DNA from: Euryarchaeota archaeon UBA62
Lineage (GTDB): Archaea > Thermoplasmatota > Poseidoniia > Poseidoniales > Thalassarchaeaceae
Length of the DNA stretch: 64,000 nucleotides
Direction: 5' to 3'
Assembly (NCBI GenBank): GCA_002502095.1
Contig: DAPJ01000012.1
Coordinates: forward strand, 8,488-72,487
The notes under the pieces were generated by a model that saw nothing but the letters and a program-made list of their open reading frames with translations, did not search any database and was not told the origin of the DNA. Each line of letters begins with the position of its first letter. The stretch's first letter is position 1. Below are positions 31,756-41,072 of the stretch, piece after piece. The translations under genes were made by a program, and so were the position numbers.

Positions 31756-34700
31756 ATGGTTGAGCAACGTGAATCTGTGTCGGAGTATGATTCAGATAGG
31801 CTTTCATCCGAAGTTGAATCCTACCAAGAATGGCTTGATTTAAGGACTCAGGAAGTATACGATATAGCTCTCCAAGCAAAGGCGAAAGGGCTTGACTTCA
31901 GCACTGAAATAGAAATCCCCAGAGCCGCGGATTTAGCGAGTAGGACAGAGAAGCTTCTCGAGGAGTATCTGAAGGGGCTAGAGATAGAGGATACACTCCG
32001 AGCAATACTGCTGAAAACTGACAGAGAGAGTGCGTCTATCCAGATTGCGGTTAGTGTGGCAAAACGGATGTATGAGCGTGACGGAGATCTTCGAGAGGCA
32101 ATAGATTGCGGACTCAGAGTTGGCTTAGCTGTACTTACAGAAGCTGTTCTTGTAGCGCCACTAGATGGCATTGGTGCGGTCAGGATTCTCAATAATTCAG
32201 ATGGCTCAGAGTTTCTCTCTATTGATTTCTGCGGGCCGATAAGGGCTGCTGGAGGAACTGCTCAAGCTCTGTGCGTACTAATTGGTGACATGATCAGACG
32301 TGAGCTTGGTCTGGGGAGATATAATCCATCCACAAGAGAGGTGGAAAGAGTGAAGGAAGAGTTTGGACTATACAGAGTTGGGCTTCAGTACAAACCTCCT
32401 CCTGAGGAAGTAGAGGTAATCGTTAGAGCATGTCCAGTAATGGTTAACGGAGAGGAGACTGAGAAGCAGGAGTGTGCTGGATTCAAGGAGGTCAAGAACA
32501 TACAGAATGAGAATGGTTCATTCAGGACTAGGGTTCGAGGTGGAGTAATGTTGGTTATCGGTGAAGGCTTATGCCTCAAGGCTCCAAAAATTGTGAAGCA
32601 CACGGAAAGAATGGAGATTCCAGGATGGGAATTTATCTCTCAGTTTGCTAGTAAGGGAAAGAGCGATGAGGGAGAATCTGATAGCTTCAAAAGCAGGCAA
32701 ATTCCTGAGATTTCAAGATATATGGATGATGTGATTGCTGGAAGGCCTATCTTTGGTGAGCCTGGTGAGCCTGGGGGATTTAGGCTTAGATATGGGAGAA
32801 GTAGAGCTACTGGGTTGGCGGCCGCTGGGTTGAATCCAGTATCGATGGAGGCGGCGGGTGGGTTCCTATCGGTTGGAACACAGATGAAGATTGAGCGTCC
32901 CGGGAAGGCTTGTGCAGTTACTCCCTGTACTGATATCGAGGGACCAATGGTAGTTCTTGACGATGGTGAGTTCAGACGTGTACACACACTCGATGAGTGG
33001 AAATTGATTCGAGAGAGAGTGGTTTCTGTTTGGGATAATGGAGAAATTCTGATGGGTTTCGGCGAGTTTCTTGAGAACAACAAGAATCTGGTTCCCTCCG
33101 CTTACAATAGAGATTGGTGGGCGGCGGACCTTCTGGATTCATTGGATCATCCTCAGAAGGTCTCGACCTTTGCAGAGATTATGGGGGTCGGGCTTGATGC
33201 TCTGCCCAAAGGACTACCGTTTAATGGCGCAATAAATCGAGGGGGGGAGGATGCTCTTGAGAGAGAGTGGCGTAAGAGAGAATGGTATCTTTTTCTGAGA
33301 GATGTAGATTTGACTTGGCAACAGTCGAAGAGAATATCTGAGGCCTTCGGGACAGCAGTCCCTCCTCCTTGGAATCTATGGTGGTCCGATCTTCCGATTT
33401 CAATCACTAAACCTCTCATCCAAGAATTGACTGGGTCAGAAATTGAAGAAAGTGGCTTGAGGATAAGCGGGGCGTCGAGAGATTGGAGCCCTGGTTCTTT
33501 ACAGGTCGTAGACTCGACACACGAGCCGGACTTTGACAATTGGCCTTCATGGATGTCTGTCAGAAATCATGGAATTGTAAAATCGTGTCTTCTGACTCTT
33601 GGTTTACAGCACTATCATGAGGCTGGGGATATCGTGATATCATCCAACTGGGAAGGTCTCTTGGAGGGGCTAGGACTGATGAACGAGGAAGGTATAGTAG
33701 TTAGCTCAGTGGATGCAATGGGGCATATCGACGATAGGCTCTTCAGGGTTAGTGAAGCCAAGAAGGTAGTCCAAGTTGAGGGCAAGAGAAAGAGTGAGCT
33801 GGAGAGTAGAAGGGGGCTTGCCAGAGTACAGGCAACTACCCTAGCTATGCAACAAGGCAAGGGTACACTAGAGACAGAGTCGATTGGAGAGGAAGCCGCA
33901 CAGGGAATCTTTGACCCCGGGCCCGAAAACGTAGCCTCTCTGAATAGATCAGTTTCGTTACTAGATGATCACATTGTTGACGGTTCGTTATGGCTAGTTA
34001 GGAAGCTATCCTCAATGAGATGGGAGGACTCGGCAACGTGTAGAATTGGAGCTAGAATGGGCAGACCGGAAAAGTCCGGGGTTAGAGAGATGAAGCCACT
34101 GGTCCACTCACTATATCCTATTGCTGAGAGTGGGGGGCCTCAAAGGCTCCTGGGAGAGGCGTCCTCCAAAGGAAGTATCAGAGTCCAGATGGGGCCGAGA
34201 ATTTGTAGTAAATGTGGTTCAGAGTCTCCGCATATCAGATGTCATGTCAGACCTGATCCCAATGTGGCCAAGGAGTGTGGAGGAAGAACGGAAGTCCGCA
34301 AGAGTCGTGGAGGTAAAAGGAGGCGTCGAGGAGAGTTTACGACAGTCCCGGTCTCATCGATTCTTGAAGTAAAAAGGAGAGCTTTGGGCTTGGACAAGCT
34401 CCCCTCGAAGATCAAAGCTGTGAAGGGACTAGTTTCGATTGGACAATCCCCAGAACCATTGGAGAAGGGCATTCTGAGAGCGAAGCATGGGGTTTCTGTC
34501 TTCAGAGACGGAACGTCAAGGTATGATATGAGTGATGTACCGGTAACACACTTCAAACCAGTAGAGATTGGTACATCTTGGGAGGCTCTCGCTGAACTGG
34601 GATATACTCATGATATTCGAGGGAGGATCCTGAAATCTGATAGTCAGATGTTGGAGTTGCTTCCACAGGATTTTATTCCATCAATTAGGTCCAAGGACCA

Positions 34701-35730
34701 CCTTCTCGCTACTTGTAATTTCGTGGATGAGCTTCTGATTAGATTCTATAAAATGGAGCCGTTCTATAATGCGACTAGTGAGAAAGACTTAGTCGGAAGA
34801 TTAGCCATAGGTCTCGCACCACATACTTCTGGAGGAGTATTATGTCGCTTGATCGGCTGGACTTCCTCATCTGCTGGATACGCTCATCCACTTTTCCACG
34901 CAGCAAAAAGAAGGAATTGTGATGGAGACGAGGACAGCATAATGATGCTCATGGATGGTTTGCTAAATTTCTCTAAGGAAATTTTACCTGCTGGTAGAGG
35001 AGGCAGGATGGATGCCCCTCTTGTTCTGACGACTAGGCTGAATCCGATGGAAATAGATAAGGAGGCATTGAATGTGGATTGCTCGTGGAGCTATTCTAGG
35101 GACTTCTATGAGGCTACATTGTCTCAGCCCCACCCCAACGAAGCATCGGACTTAGTGGATCTAGTAAGTGATAGACTGGGTAGTATTGGAGATCTGCGAG
35201 GATATGGATGGACGCATGACTCCGGTGACTTGGATTCTGGGCCAGTAAATTCTGCATACAAGACGCTCGTTAGTATGACCGACAAGATGGGTGAGCAGCT
35301 TGCACTAGGGAGTAGACTCAGGTCAGTCAGTGTGGATAGAGTGGCATCGCAAGTCATTGAATCTCATTTCCTCCCAGATATGAGAGGTAATATGATGGCA
35401 TTCACCAGACAGAAAGTACGATGTGTAAAATGTGGGCACTCCTATCGAAGAATGCCTCTAGCTGGTAAGTGCGTGCAGAGGGCATCAGGAGTCTCGGGAG
35501 GTCCGAGATTCTCGAGTTCAGATGACGGAGTAGCGACTTGCGGAGGAAATGTCGTCCTAACAGTCTCGGAGGGGGCAGTCAGGAAATATATCCAGGTTAC
35601 GAAGGAAGTAATGGAGAGCTACGGAGTTGATGATTATACCAAACAGCGTGTTGGATGGATGTCTGATAGTGTAGACTCATTATTCAATAATGATAGAGTG
35701 ACAGTGATGACCCTGGAAGACTTCCTATGA
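31756..35730 (+). CDS. polC: DNA polymerase D large subunit DP2
   Basis: 1324 residues, the catalytic subunit of the replicative D-family polymerase found in euryarchaea and some other archaeal phyla. The family start (YDIALQAKAKGLDFSTEIEIPRA) is visible, as are SIDFCGPIRAAGGTAQAL and RVGLQYKPPPEEVE. A zinc motif lies near residue 816 (CSKCGSESPHIRC) and the catalytic acidic cluster near 1053 (RNCDGDEDSIMMLMDGL), followed by LPAGRGGRMDAPLVL. A C-terminal zinc ribbon (CVKCGHSYRR) and a tail for binding DP1/PCNA complete it. It is slightly longer than many homologues, but I see no intein motifs. DP1 is not in the window. Confidence 0.97.
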   Translation: MVEQRESVSEYDSDRLSSEVESYQEWLDLRTQEVYDIALQAKAKGLDFSTEIEIPRAADLASRTEKLLEEYLKGLEIEDTLRAILLKTDRESASIQIAVSVAKRMYERDGDLREAIDCGLRVGLAVLTEAVLVAPLDGIGAVRILNNSDGSEFLSIDFCGPIRAAGGTAQALCVLIGDMIRRELGLGRYNPSTREVERVKEEFGLYRVGLQYKPPPEEVEVIVRACPVMVNGEETEKQECAGFKEVKNIQNENGSFRTRVRGGVMLVIGEGLCLKAPKIVKHTERMEIPGWEFISQFASKGKSDEGESDSFKSRQIPEISRYMDDVIAGRPIFGEPGEPGGFRLRYGRSRATGLAAAGLNPVSMEAAGGFLSVGTQMKIERPGKACAVTPCTDIEGPMVVLDDGEFRRVHTLDEWKLIRERVVSVWDNGEILMGFGEFLENNKNLVPSAYNRDWWAADLLDSLDHPQKVSTFAEIMGVGLDALPKGLPFNGAINRGGEDALEREWRKREWYLFLRDVDLTWQQSKRISEAFGTAVPPPWNLWWSDLPISITKPLIQELTGSEIEESGLRISGASRDWSPGSLQVVDSTHEPDFDNWPSWMSVRNHGIVKSCLLTLGLQHYHEAGDIVISSNWEGLLEGLGLMNEEGIVVSSVDAMGHIDDRLFRVSEAKKVVQVEGKRKSELESRRGLARVQATTLAMQQGKGTLETESIGEEAAQGIFDPGPENVASLNRSVSLLDDHIVDGSLWLVRKLSSMRWEDSATCRIGARMGRPEKSGVREMKPLVHSLYPIAESGGPQRLLGEASSKGSIRVQMGPRICSKCGSESPHIRCHVRPDPNVAKECGGRTEVRKSRGGKRRRRGEFTTVPVSSILEVKRRALGLDKLPSKIKAVKGLVSIGQSPEPLEKGILRAKHGVSVFRDGTSRYDMSDVPVTHFKPVEIGTSWEALAELGYTHDIRGRILKSDSQMLELLPQDFIPSIRSKDHLLATCNFVDELLIRFYKMEPFYNATSEKDLVGRLAIGLAPHTSGGVLCRLIGWTSSSAGYAHPLFHAAKRRNCDGDEDSIMMLMDGLLNFSKEILPAGRGGRMDAPLVLTTRLNPMEIDKEALNVDCSWSYSRDFYEATLSQPHPNEASDLVDLVSDRLGSIGDLRGYGWTHDSGDLDSGPVNSAYKTLVSMTDKMGEQLALGSRLRSVSVDRVASQVIESHFLPDMRGNMMAFTRQKVRCVKCGHSYRRMPLAGKCVQRASGVSGGPRFSSSDDGVATCGGNVVLTVSEGAVRKYIQVTKEVMESYGVDDYTKQRVGWMSDSVDSLFNNDRVTVMTLEDFL

Positions 35731-36489
35731 TCAGTAGTGAATCCCCAGAGCCTGTAGAATAGTTGCCATCCACTGTAATTTGACTAGTTTCCTTTCCTTT
35801 TCGGTAGTTCCTGACCACCTACCGACCTCCTTTGTGTTTGTTCCTAGCATGGTTATCCTCTCTACTGGAATTCCCAATGACATAGCTATACATGCAGCCC
35901 TATCTCCGTCTGTGAAACCTCCTGGATTGTACATACCAGCTATCTCCCCAGTTGTCTGATGTGTCAATATCAGAGGAGGTGGGGTGGGTGCATTCTTTGC
36001 GATTTCCAATAGGTCCCTCCAGTCATTCTCATTATCTCCGTGTGCGTGTAAGAAAACTGTTTTCCCCCTGTTCACGGCCTCAATGGTACCCTCTCCTCCG
36101 TCTGCATCTGAAACTATGAAAGCCAATCTTGACCATGCTCTCTCTGCTGTGGTTTCGGATAACAGAGAGATTACTCCGGCGGCCCCATCAGCGGCAACCA
36201 GAAGAGTTGGTGACTCTAGAGCACTGGTTAGTTCTTCTATGTCTATTGCAGCGCCTAGGATAGCAACATTTTGCTCTCTGAGAACGAGTCTTCTCTGAAT
36301 ATTTGCTACTGCTGCAGCCCTATTGGGCCTCCTCCATTGCTCCACTCCTGACTGCTCAACGGTAGAAAGAAGATTTTTCGCACTTGAAATATCGTCAGAT
36401 TCTTGCCAACCAAAATGGCTCCTGAATTCATCTTGAATTTTTACAAGAATATCAAGAGAGGGCATCAGATCTGTGGGTGGCCTAGACAT
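35731..36489 (-). CDS. mptE: 6-hydroxymethylpterin pyrophosphokinase, MptE-like
   Basis: 252 residues, archaeal MptE/DUF115 family. It activates 6-hydroxymethyl-7,8-dihydropterin with ATP for folate or methanopterin synthesis. Visible motifs are VAILGAAIDIEEL, TLLVAADGAAGVI, AFIVSDADGGEGTI, VFLHAHGDNENDW and GGFTDGDRAACIAMSLG, ending in ERKLVKLQWM. I prefer the ATG at 36489, which has CTGGAG just upstream, over a GTG at 36561 that adds 24 residues unlike the family and nearly reaches the divergent primase gene. Its stop codon is immediately next to that of DP2. Confidence 0.85.
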   Translation of the reverse strand: MSRPPTDLMPSLDILVKIQDEFRSHFGWQESDDISSAKNLLSTVEQSGVEQWRRPNRAAAVANIQRRLVLREQNVAILGAAIDIEELTSALESPTLLVAADGAAGVISLLSETTAERAWSRLAFIVSDADGGEGTIEAVNRGKTVFLHAHGDNENDWRDLLEIAKNAPTPPPLILTHQTTGEIAGMYNPGGFTDGDRAACIAMSLGIPVERITMLGTNTKEVGRWSGTTEKERKLVKLQWMATILQALGIHY

Positions 36490-36587
36490 GTTTCTCCAGT
36501 GGAAGGGGTCGGTGATTGTTGAATAACCCTCTTGGTTCTCTAGGTATCGTGCCCATTCCACTCAAGCCACCCATAATCGAAAATCGG

Positions 36588-37676
36588 GTGATATTATCGA
36601 GATACCCAATGCTACCACAAAGCAGGAACCACATACGAGAAGTTCTGAAGGAGAATGGGGTCACAGTAGGAGATTTGGTGGAGGCTCCTTGGCTTGAGGA
36701 GGTACGAGCCAGGGGTAGGTTGCGACTACTGGAGTCTGTAATGCACAAAGACGGGGTAGATGATGCAACAACGGTGGATCTTTCGAGTGAGGCGGGTAAA
36801 ATGACTGAGACTCTTTCATTCCTCCATGCCATGCTCGTAGTCTGTGCTTCTTTCGATGAGCGCTTGTTAGCAAGATGGATAGAGGGAGAGGCTAGCAGAG
36901 CGGATGGTCTGTTCGGCAGGGATGTGACTAACTTCTCAACAATTTGCTCTAGTTATCTTTCCGGAATCAAAATAGAAGAGGGGGATGATACGATCTACTG
37001 GGTACCTGTTTCTGACTTCATCGAGCTTTGCCCGAAAATTTCAGGAACATATTGGAGGTTGGCTAACAGGCCAGTCAGAGACGGTTGGGTTCGAATGGAT
37101 CCAGCCTCTGGAGAGAATAGCAGGAAGAGGACGTCTAGGTTGCTAAAAGAGAGAGTAAGAGGGTACCTTGACGCGACCTGTAGACAGCGTATGGAGAAAA
37201 TGAGTGATGAATTTGCCGCACAGTTCTCAGATCCAGTGGAGAGGATAATCGGAATGTTGGCCCTACGGGTAAAGGAGGAGATGCCTGTCTCGGCCGCTGT
37301 CAGGGAAGATTGGCCTCCCTGTTTTGAGTCAGCGGTTTCAGAGCTTAATCAAGGAGTCAACGTTAATCATGTGGGGAGGGTTTTTCTGGCTTCTTTCTCT
37401 AAGGCTCTTGGTCATTCCCAAGAGCAAACCTGCGGGTTTTTCTCTGGAGCGCCTGACTACAGCCCAGATACAACTTCATATCAGGTCGCTCACATATACG
37501 AAAGAGAGTATACCCCTCATGGGTGTGCGGCTTTGAAGACCAATGCTCGCTGTCCGGTTCAAGTAGGAGATGACTCGCTCTGTGATCAAGAGTGGTTGAC
37601 TCACCCTCTGAAGTATATCCGAGCCAAGCAACGAAGGAGATACAGTGACTCTGGCGGGTCCGACTCTAGTTCCTAA
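36588..37676 (+). CDS. priL: DNA primase large subunit PriL
   Basis: 362 residues from GTG 36588. The N-terminal ILSRYPMLPQS is the usual PriL start. The middle is helical, with YWVPVSDFIELCP. The C-terminal Fe-S domain has the four cysteines in WPPCFESAV, QTCGFFSGAPDY, HGCAALKTNARC and the SLCDQEWLTHPLKYI segment. PriL supports the catalytic small subunit PriS in primer synthesis. The frame is open to a TTG at 36516, but that region overlaps the divergent mptE 5' end and lacks similarity. No ribosome binding site is seen, so translation may be leaderless. Confidence 0.88.
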   Translation: MILSRYPMLPQSRNHIREVLKENGVTVGDLVEAPWLEEVRARGRLRLLESVMHKDGVDDATTVDLSSEAGKMTETLSFLHAMLVVCASFDERLLARWIEGEASRADGLFGRDVTNFSTICSSYLSGIKIEEGDDTIYWVPVSDFIELCPKISGTYWRLANRPVRDGWVRMDPASGENSRKRTSRLLKERVRGYLDATCRQRMEKMSDEFAAQFSDPVERIIGMLALRVKEEMPVSAAVREDWPPCFESAVSELNQGVNVNHVGRVFLASFSKALGHSQEQTCGFFSGAPDYSPDTTSYQVAHIYEREYTPHGCAALKTNARCPVQVGDDSLCDQEWLTHPLKYIRAKQRRRYSDSGGSDSSS

Positions 37677-37747
37677 TGGAGGTAATAGACATCATTGTAG
37701 GCAATTCTTCATATCGCCCCGGGTGTATCAGAGGTTGAGGTGGGGAG

Positions 37748-38932
37748 ATGGTACGAACTCTGGTACTGACAGTGGACCGAGATAATGATCTGGGTGTCAA
37801 GGCTGGTATTAGGGGCCCAGTAGTGGGTCGTAAAGCTACTCTTGCCGCGGCTTTGAGGCTTGGAATAGCCGACCCAGAAGAGTCGGATACTAATGCCATA
37901 TTGGGAGCCTTGCACCAACATGACCGTTTGGCTGAAGAGGCTATTGGTGATGACGAGGTCCAGATTGCCTTACTGACAGGAGATGTCAGAGTTGGGTCCA
38001 GAAGCGATAGGGAAATTGCCACACAGTTAGACGAGGTAATACAGGAGTTCCAACCCGATAAGGCGATTCTGGTTACTGATGGGGCTGATGATGAGGAAGC
38101 GCTTCCAATAATCACTTCCAGAGTTAGAGTAGATCATATCGAGAAGATAATTGTCAGACAGTCTAAGGGAATTGAGAGTACCTACTACTACGTGGTAAAG
38201 GCAATTGAGGACCCTCGTTGGAGAGCAAGGCTACTCGTCCCAATAGCAGCTGTGATGATAATTCTGGGTATCGGCCTTATCCTTCCATCCGACTATGGAA
38301 GTGCCCTTATTGGCACTCTACCTCTCATTATCGGGATTTGGCTTCTTTCCAGAGGACTTGGCTGGGAGCAACAGCTTGACCGTCTTGTAAATGATATGCG
38401 GGCTGCCGCCACTGGAAGTCTCCTGACCTCTATGCTGTGGGCATTGGCTTTGGTTTCTATGATAATAGCCGTAGTGACAGTCATACAGGTATTGTATGCG
38501 TCTAGCTTGGAAATTGAAGCATATGCTTCCTCTATTCTGACTTCATCTACTAATTTTGATGTGGACGCTGTTAATAGCAACATTGCTGTATGGGTAATTG
38601 CGATTGACAATGCTCTCTCATGGATTCTTGTGGCGTTCTTCTCTCTATTCCTATCATTGGGGGTGCTAAGGTGGAAGGAAGGATCCTTCACCGGTCAGAG
38701 CATTATGCTTCTGGCTACCGGCTTCGTCGCTTACTTCGTAATCTCTGCAATCAATGAGGTTTCACTCAGTATGTTGGGAGGACAGGATGTTGATTTGCGA
38801 GTTGACTCGGTAGCGGCAACGTGGTCCCTCCCAGTAATGGCTATCCTAGGAAGATACCTGCTGAGTGTTATCGTCGACTCCCTTTCAGAGGAGGAGGAAG
38901 GAGGAAGGGGCAGTGAGTTCTGGGGAGTCTAG
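37748..38932 (+). CDS. DUF373-family membrane protein
   Basis: 394 residues, archaeal DUF373 family. The soluble N-terminal half (TLVLTVDRDNDLGVKAGIRG and VGRKATLAAALRLGIADPEESDTNA, then AILVTDGADDEEALPII) has a Rossmann-like alternation of strands and helices. The C-terminal half has about six membrane segments, for example LLVPIAAVMIILGIGLIL and LWALALVSMIIAVVTVIQVL. Function is unknown. It overlaps the convergent zinc-ribbon gene by four bases. Confidence 0.85.
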   Translation: MVRTLVLTVDRDNDLGVKAGIRGPVVGRKATLAAALRLGIADPEESDTNAILGALHQHDRLAEEAIGDDEVQIALLTGDVRVGSRSDREIATQLDEVIQEFQPDKAILVTDGADDEEALPIITSRVRVDHIEKIIVRQSKGIESTYYYVVKAIEDPRWRARLLVPIAAVMIILGIGLILPSDYGSALIGTLPLIIGIWLLSRGLGWEQQLDRLVNDMRAAATGSLLTSMLWALALVSMIIAVVTVIQVLYASSLEIEAYASSILTSSTNFDVDAVNSNIAVWVIAIDNALSWILVAFFSLFLSLGVLRWKEGSFTGQSIMLLATGFVAYFVISAINEVSLSMLGGQDVDLRVDSVAATWSLPVMAILGRYLLSVIVDSLSEEEEGGRGSEFWGV

Positions 38933-39357
38933 TTCTCGAATGTTGATTCCATCAGACACGCAGGGCACTTTACCGAAATAGGCCTGACGGATGGAATCCC
39001 TAGTGCCGCGTTGCAGTGTGGACAAACTATGGCTTGGTTCACTTCAGACTGCCTCTTCTTTCCCGAGTGACTCGGGTCATATGTGAATCTATACTTGTGA
39101 GTATTTTCCAAGAATCTAGGAGAGCCCTCTTTCTCTGCTTCTTGCTGTGAAAAATTACTTTCCCTTGTCGGTTGAGAGTGAGTGGCGGTTGGAGAATTTG
39201 TGGGCTTCATCTGTCCATTTTGAAATTCATCCAACTGCGAAAGAATCTCACTTTTAGACAGTCCTAGTTCCCTAGAAGCTCTGTCTATTGCTAGTGTTCT
39301 CTCATAATCGCTCATGCCGACGAACTGCTGGAGTAGGACCGCAGGTATTCTTGACAT
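38929..39357 (-). CDS. Small zinc-ribbon protein, unknown function
   Basis: 142 residues. The N-terminal 45 residues are helical with a sequence (GMSDYERTLAIDRASRELG, then LSKSEILSQLDEF) suggesting an HTH-like or UBA-like helical fold. A polar, disordered middle follows. A C-terminal zinc ribbon has CPHCNAALGIP and VKCPACLMES. Such proteins are often nucleic-acid or protein adaptors, but the family is not recognised. It lies 61 bases upstream of metK's stop, same strand as metK, and ends over the DUF373 gene. Confidence 0.65.
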   Translation of the reverse strand: MSRIPAVLLQQFVGMSDYERTLAIDRASRELGLSKSEILSQLDEFQNGQMKPTNSPTATHSQPTRESNFSQQEAEKEGSPRFLENTHKYRFTYDPSHSGKKRQSEVNQAIVCPHCNAALGIPSVRPISVKCPACLMESTFEN

Positions 39358-39418
39358 GATTGGCGCACAAAGGGTTTGTTTTCAATACCCTGCCAGATAT
39401 GTTTGACTTTTCAGTCTC

Positions 39419-40693
39419 TTAGTGACCTCTGAGTGAGTCTAATCTAGACTCATCTAGTCTTTCCCATGGGAATAATCCTTCTTCGGTTGGAGTTCTTCCA
39501 AAGTGCCCGCCAGATGAAGTAGAACTGTAGATTGGCCTCTTCAGATCGAGGTCTCTAATCATAGCAGCAGGCCTCCAATCAAAGTTCTCCAATATCAACC
39601 TGGAGATTATGGAGTCTGGATTTTTACCCAAATCGCCATTAGTTGTTCCATAGGTATTCACCATGAATCCGACAGGGCTAGCTTTACCAATCGCATAGGC
39701 TACCTGAATCTCACACCTTTCTGCCAGTCCAGCCGCGACCACATGCTTAGCGACCCACCTAGCATAGTATGCGGCTGATCTGTCTACCTTCGATGGATCC
39801 TTTCCACTGAATGCCCCCCCACCATGTCTTCCTCCTCCATATGTATCCACGATTATCTTCCTGCCTGTCAGGCCGGCATCTGCGTAGGGACCCCCCGGAT
39901 CAGGGAATGATCCCGTTCCATTGACTATTACCTCAGGATTGTCCAACAGACTAGGAGGAATGGCATGCTCGACCACGTGCTTCCTAATCTGATGCTCGAT
40001 ATACTGACGTCTTTCCTCATCTGATAAATCGTCCTCAGCGGGCCAGTTTGGTCCTGCTTTCGGAGAGTGCTGTGATGCGATAACTATCGTAGATACCCTA
40101 CTGACTGACTGTTTATCATCAGTTAGTTGTACTGTAACTTGGCTCTTTCCGTCGGGCCTAACCCATGGTAAGATACCCTCGTCATGTACTATCTCTAACC
40201 GTCTGGTTAGCCTCTGCGCAAGAGCTGCTGAGAGTGGGAAGAATCTTCCTCTAAGCTCTGAAGTTCCCTCTGTCTCCGTACATGCGTACCCGAACATTAC
40301 TCCCTGGTCACCTGCCCCCTGTGTCTCAAGGTCGCCATCGACCCCTTGACTGATGAATTGGGACTGAGTGGTAATGTGAGTATGTACGTGACAGCTATCT
40401 TTTGATGAAGCGTCCATCCCGATCTTACTGTCAGTATATCCAATCGATGAAGCAGTAAGACGAGCAATTTCCTCATAGTTTGGGGGATGTCCATTGAGAC
40501 TGACCTCTCCCGCGAGAACTATTATCGCTTCTCCATCGGTTCCCTTGACCATGGTTTCAACGGCAACTCGAGCATTAGGATCAATCCTTAGACATGCATC
40601 TAGAATGGAGTCCGAGATGGCATCACAAAGCTTGTCAGGATGGCCTGCAGTAACTGATTCGGCCGTATCTGAAGGTGGAATCGAGTCACTCAT
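39419..40693 (-). CDS. metK: S-adenosylmethionine synthetase, bacterial type
   Basis: 424 residues. It makes SAM from Met and ATP. The sequence is of bacterial/eukaryotic MetK type: TAGHPDKLCDAISDSILDAC with the early His, GAGDQGVMFGYACTET, IIVDTYGGGRHGGGAFSGKD and KVDRSAAYYARWVAKHVVAAG. Most archaea carry a distant archaeal form lacking these, so transfer from bacteria is inferred. It is some 40 residues longer than E. coli MetK, mainly through an insert around residues 215-235 (GPNWPAEDDLSDEERR) and C-terminal changes. It stands alone between Pcc1 and the zinc-ribbon gene. Confidence 0.95.
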   Translation of the reverse strand: MSDSIPPSDTAESVTAGHPDKLCDAISDSILDACLRIDPNARVAVETMVKGTDGEAIIVLAGEVSLNGHPPNYEEIARLTASSIGYTDSKIGMDASSKDSCHVHTHITTQSQFISQGVDGDLETQGAGDQGVMFGYACTETEGTSELRGRFFPLSAALAQRLTRRLEIVHDEGILPWVRPDGKSQVTVQLTDDKQSVSRVSTIVIASQHSPKAGPNWPAEDDLSDEERRQYIEHQIRKHVVEHAIPPSLLDNPEVIVNGTGSFPDPGGPYADAGLTGRKIIVDTYGGGRHGGGAFSGKDPSKVDRSAAYYARWVAKHVVAAGLAERCEIQVAYAIGKASPVGFMVNTYGTTNGDLGKNPDSIISRLILENFDWRPAAMIRDLDLKRPIYSSTSSGGHFGRTPTEEGLFPWERLDESRLDSLRGH

Positions 40694-40784
40694 GTTTTAT
40701 CGGGTGTGCACAATGCACATGATTGTTTTTGAATCTGATTAGAAATAGTTGAGCTGAAAAGACGGAGTGCCCTCCGCTATAGAT

Positions 40785-41033
40785 ATGGAAGACGCGGTTG
40801 CGCGTGTAGTATGGACTGGTTCCAGAGGTGTTGCTGAGAATCTCTTGGAGTCTATCATGCCCGATGACCCTGATTCTTTCGAATCTGAAATAGTTGAGTC
40901 TGAAGACGGAGTGAGCCTGACAATACTAGTCTCATCTTCTGAGCTCAGTGAGCTACGTGCCACAGTTGATGATATCCTAGCCTGTCTATCCGCTGTCGAG
41001 GGTAGCTTGGAAGTACTTGGCGAGGAGCTTTGA
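40785..41033 (+). CDS. KEOPS complex subunit Pcc1-like
   Basis: 82 residues. The Pcc1 fold is suggested by a first strand and helix (VARVVWTGSRGVAENLLESI), a PDDPDSFESEIVESEDGVSLTILV-like central strand pair (seen at about residues 27-50) and a final helix with SELRATVDDILACLSAVEG. Pcc1 dimerises the KEOPS complex that finishes tRNA t6A37; the Sua5 enzyme of the same pathway is at 16374. ATG 40785 is preferred; a GTG at 40767 would add six residues. Small size makes the assignment moderate. Confidence 0.7.
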   Translation: MEDAVARVVWTGSRGVAENLLESIMPDDPDSFESEIVESEDGVSLTILVSSSELSELRATVDDILACLSAVEGSLEVLGEEL

Positions 41034-41072
41034 ATTCGGACCCTTCAAGTCTGAAAGCTTTCAGCAAGTGTC

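Noticed and set aside
31756..35730. Intein in the long DP2 gene
   Set aside because: No intein splice motifs (Cys/Ser block A, terminal His-Asn) and no homing endonuclease motif; the extra length is spread out.
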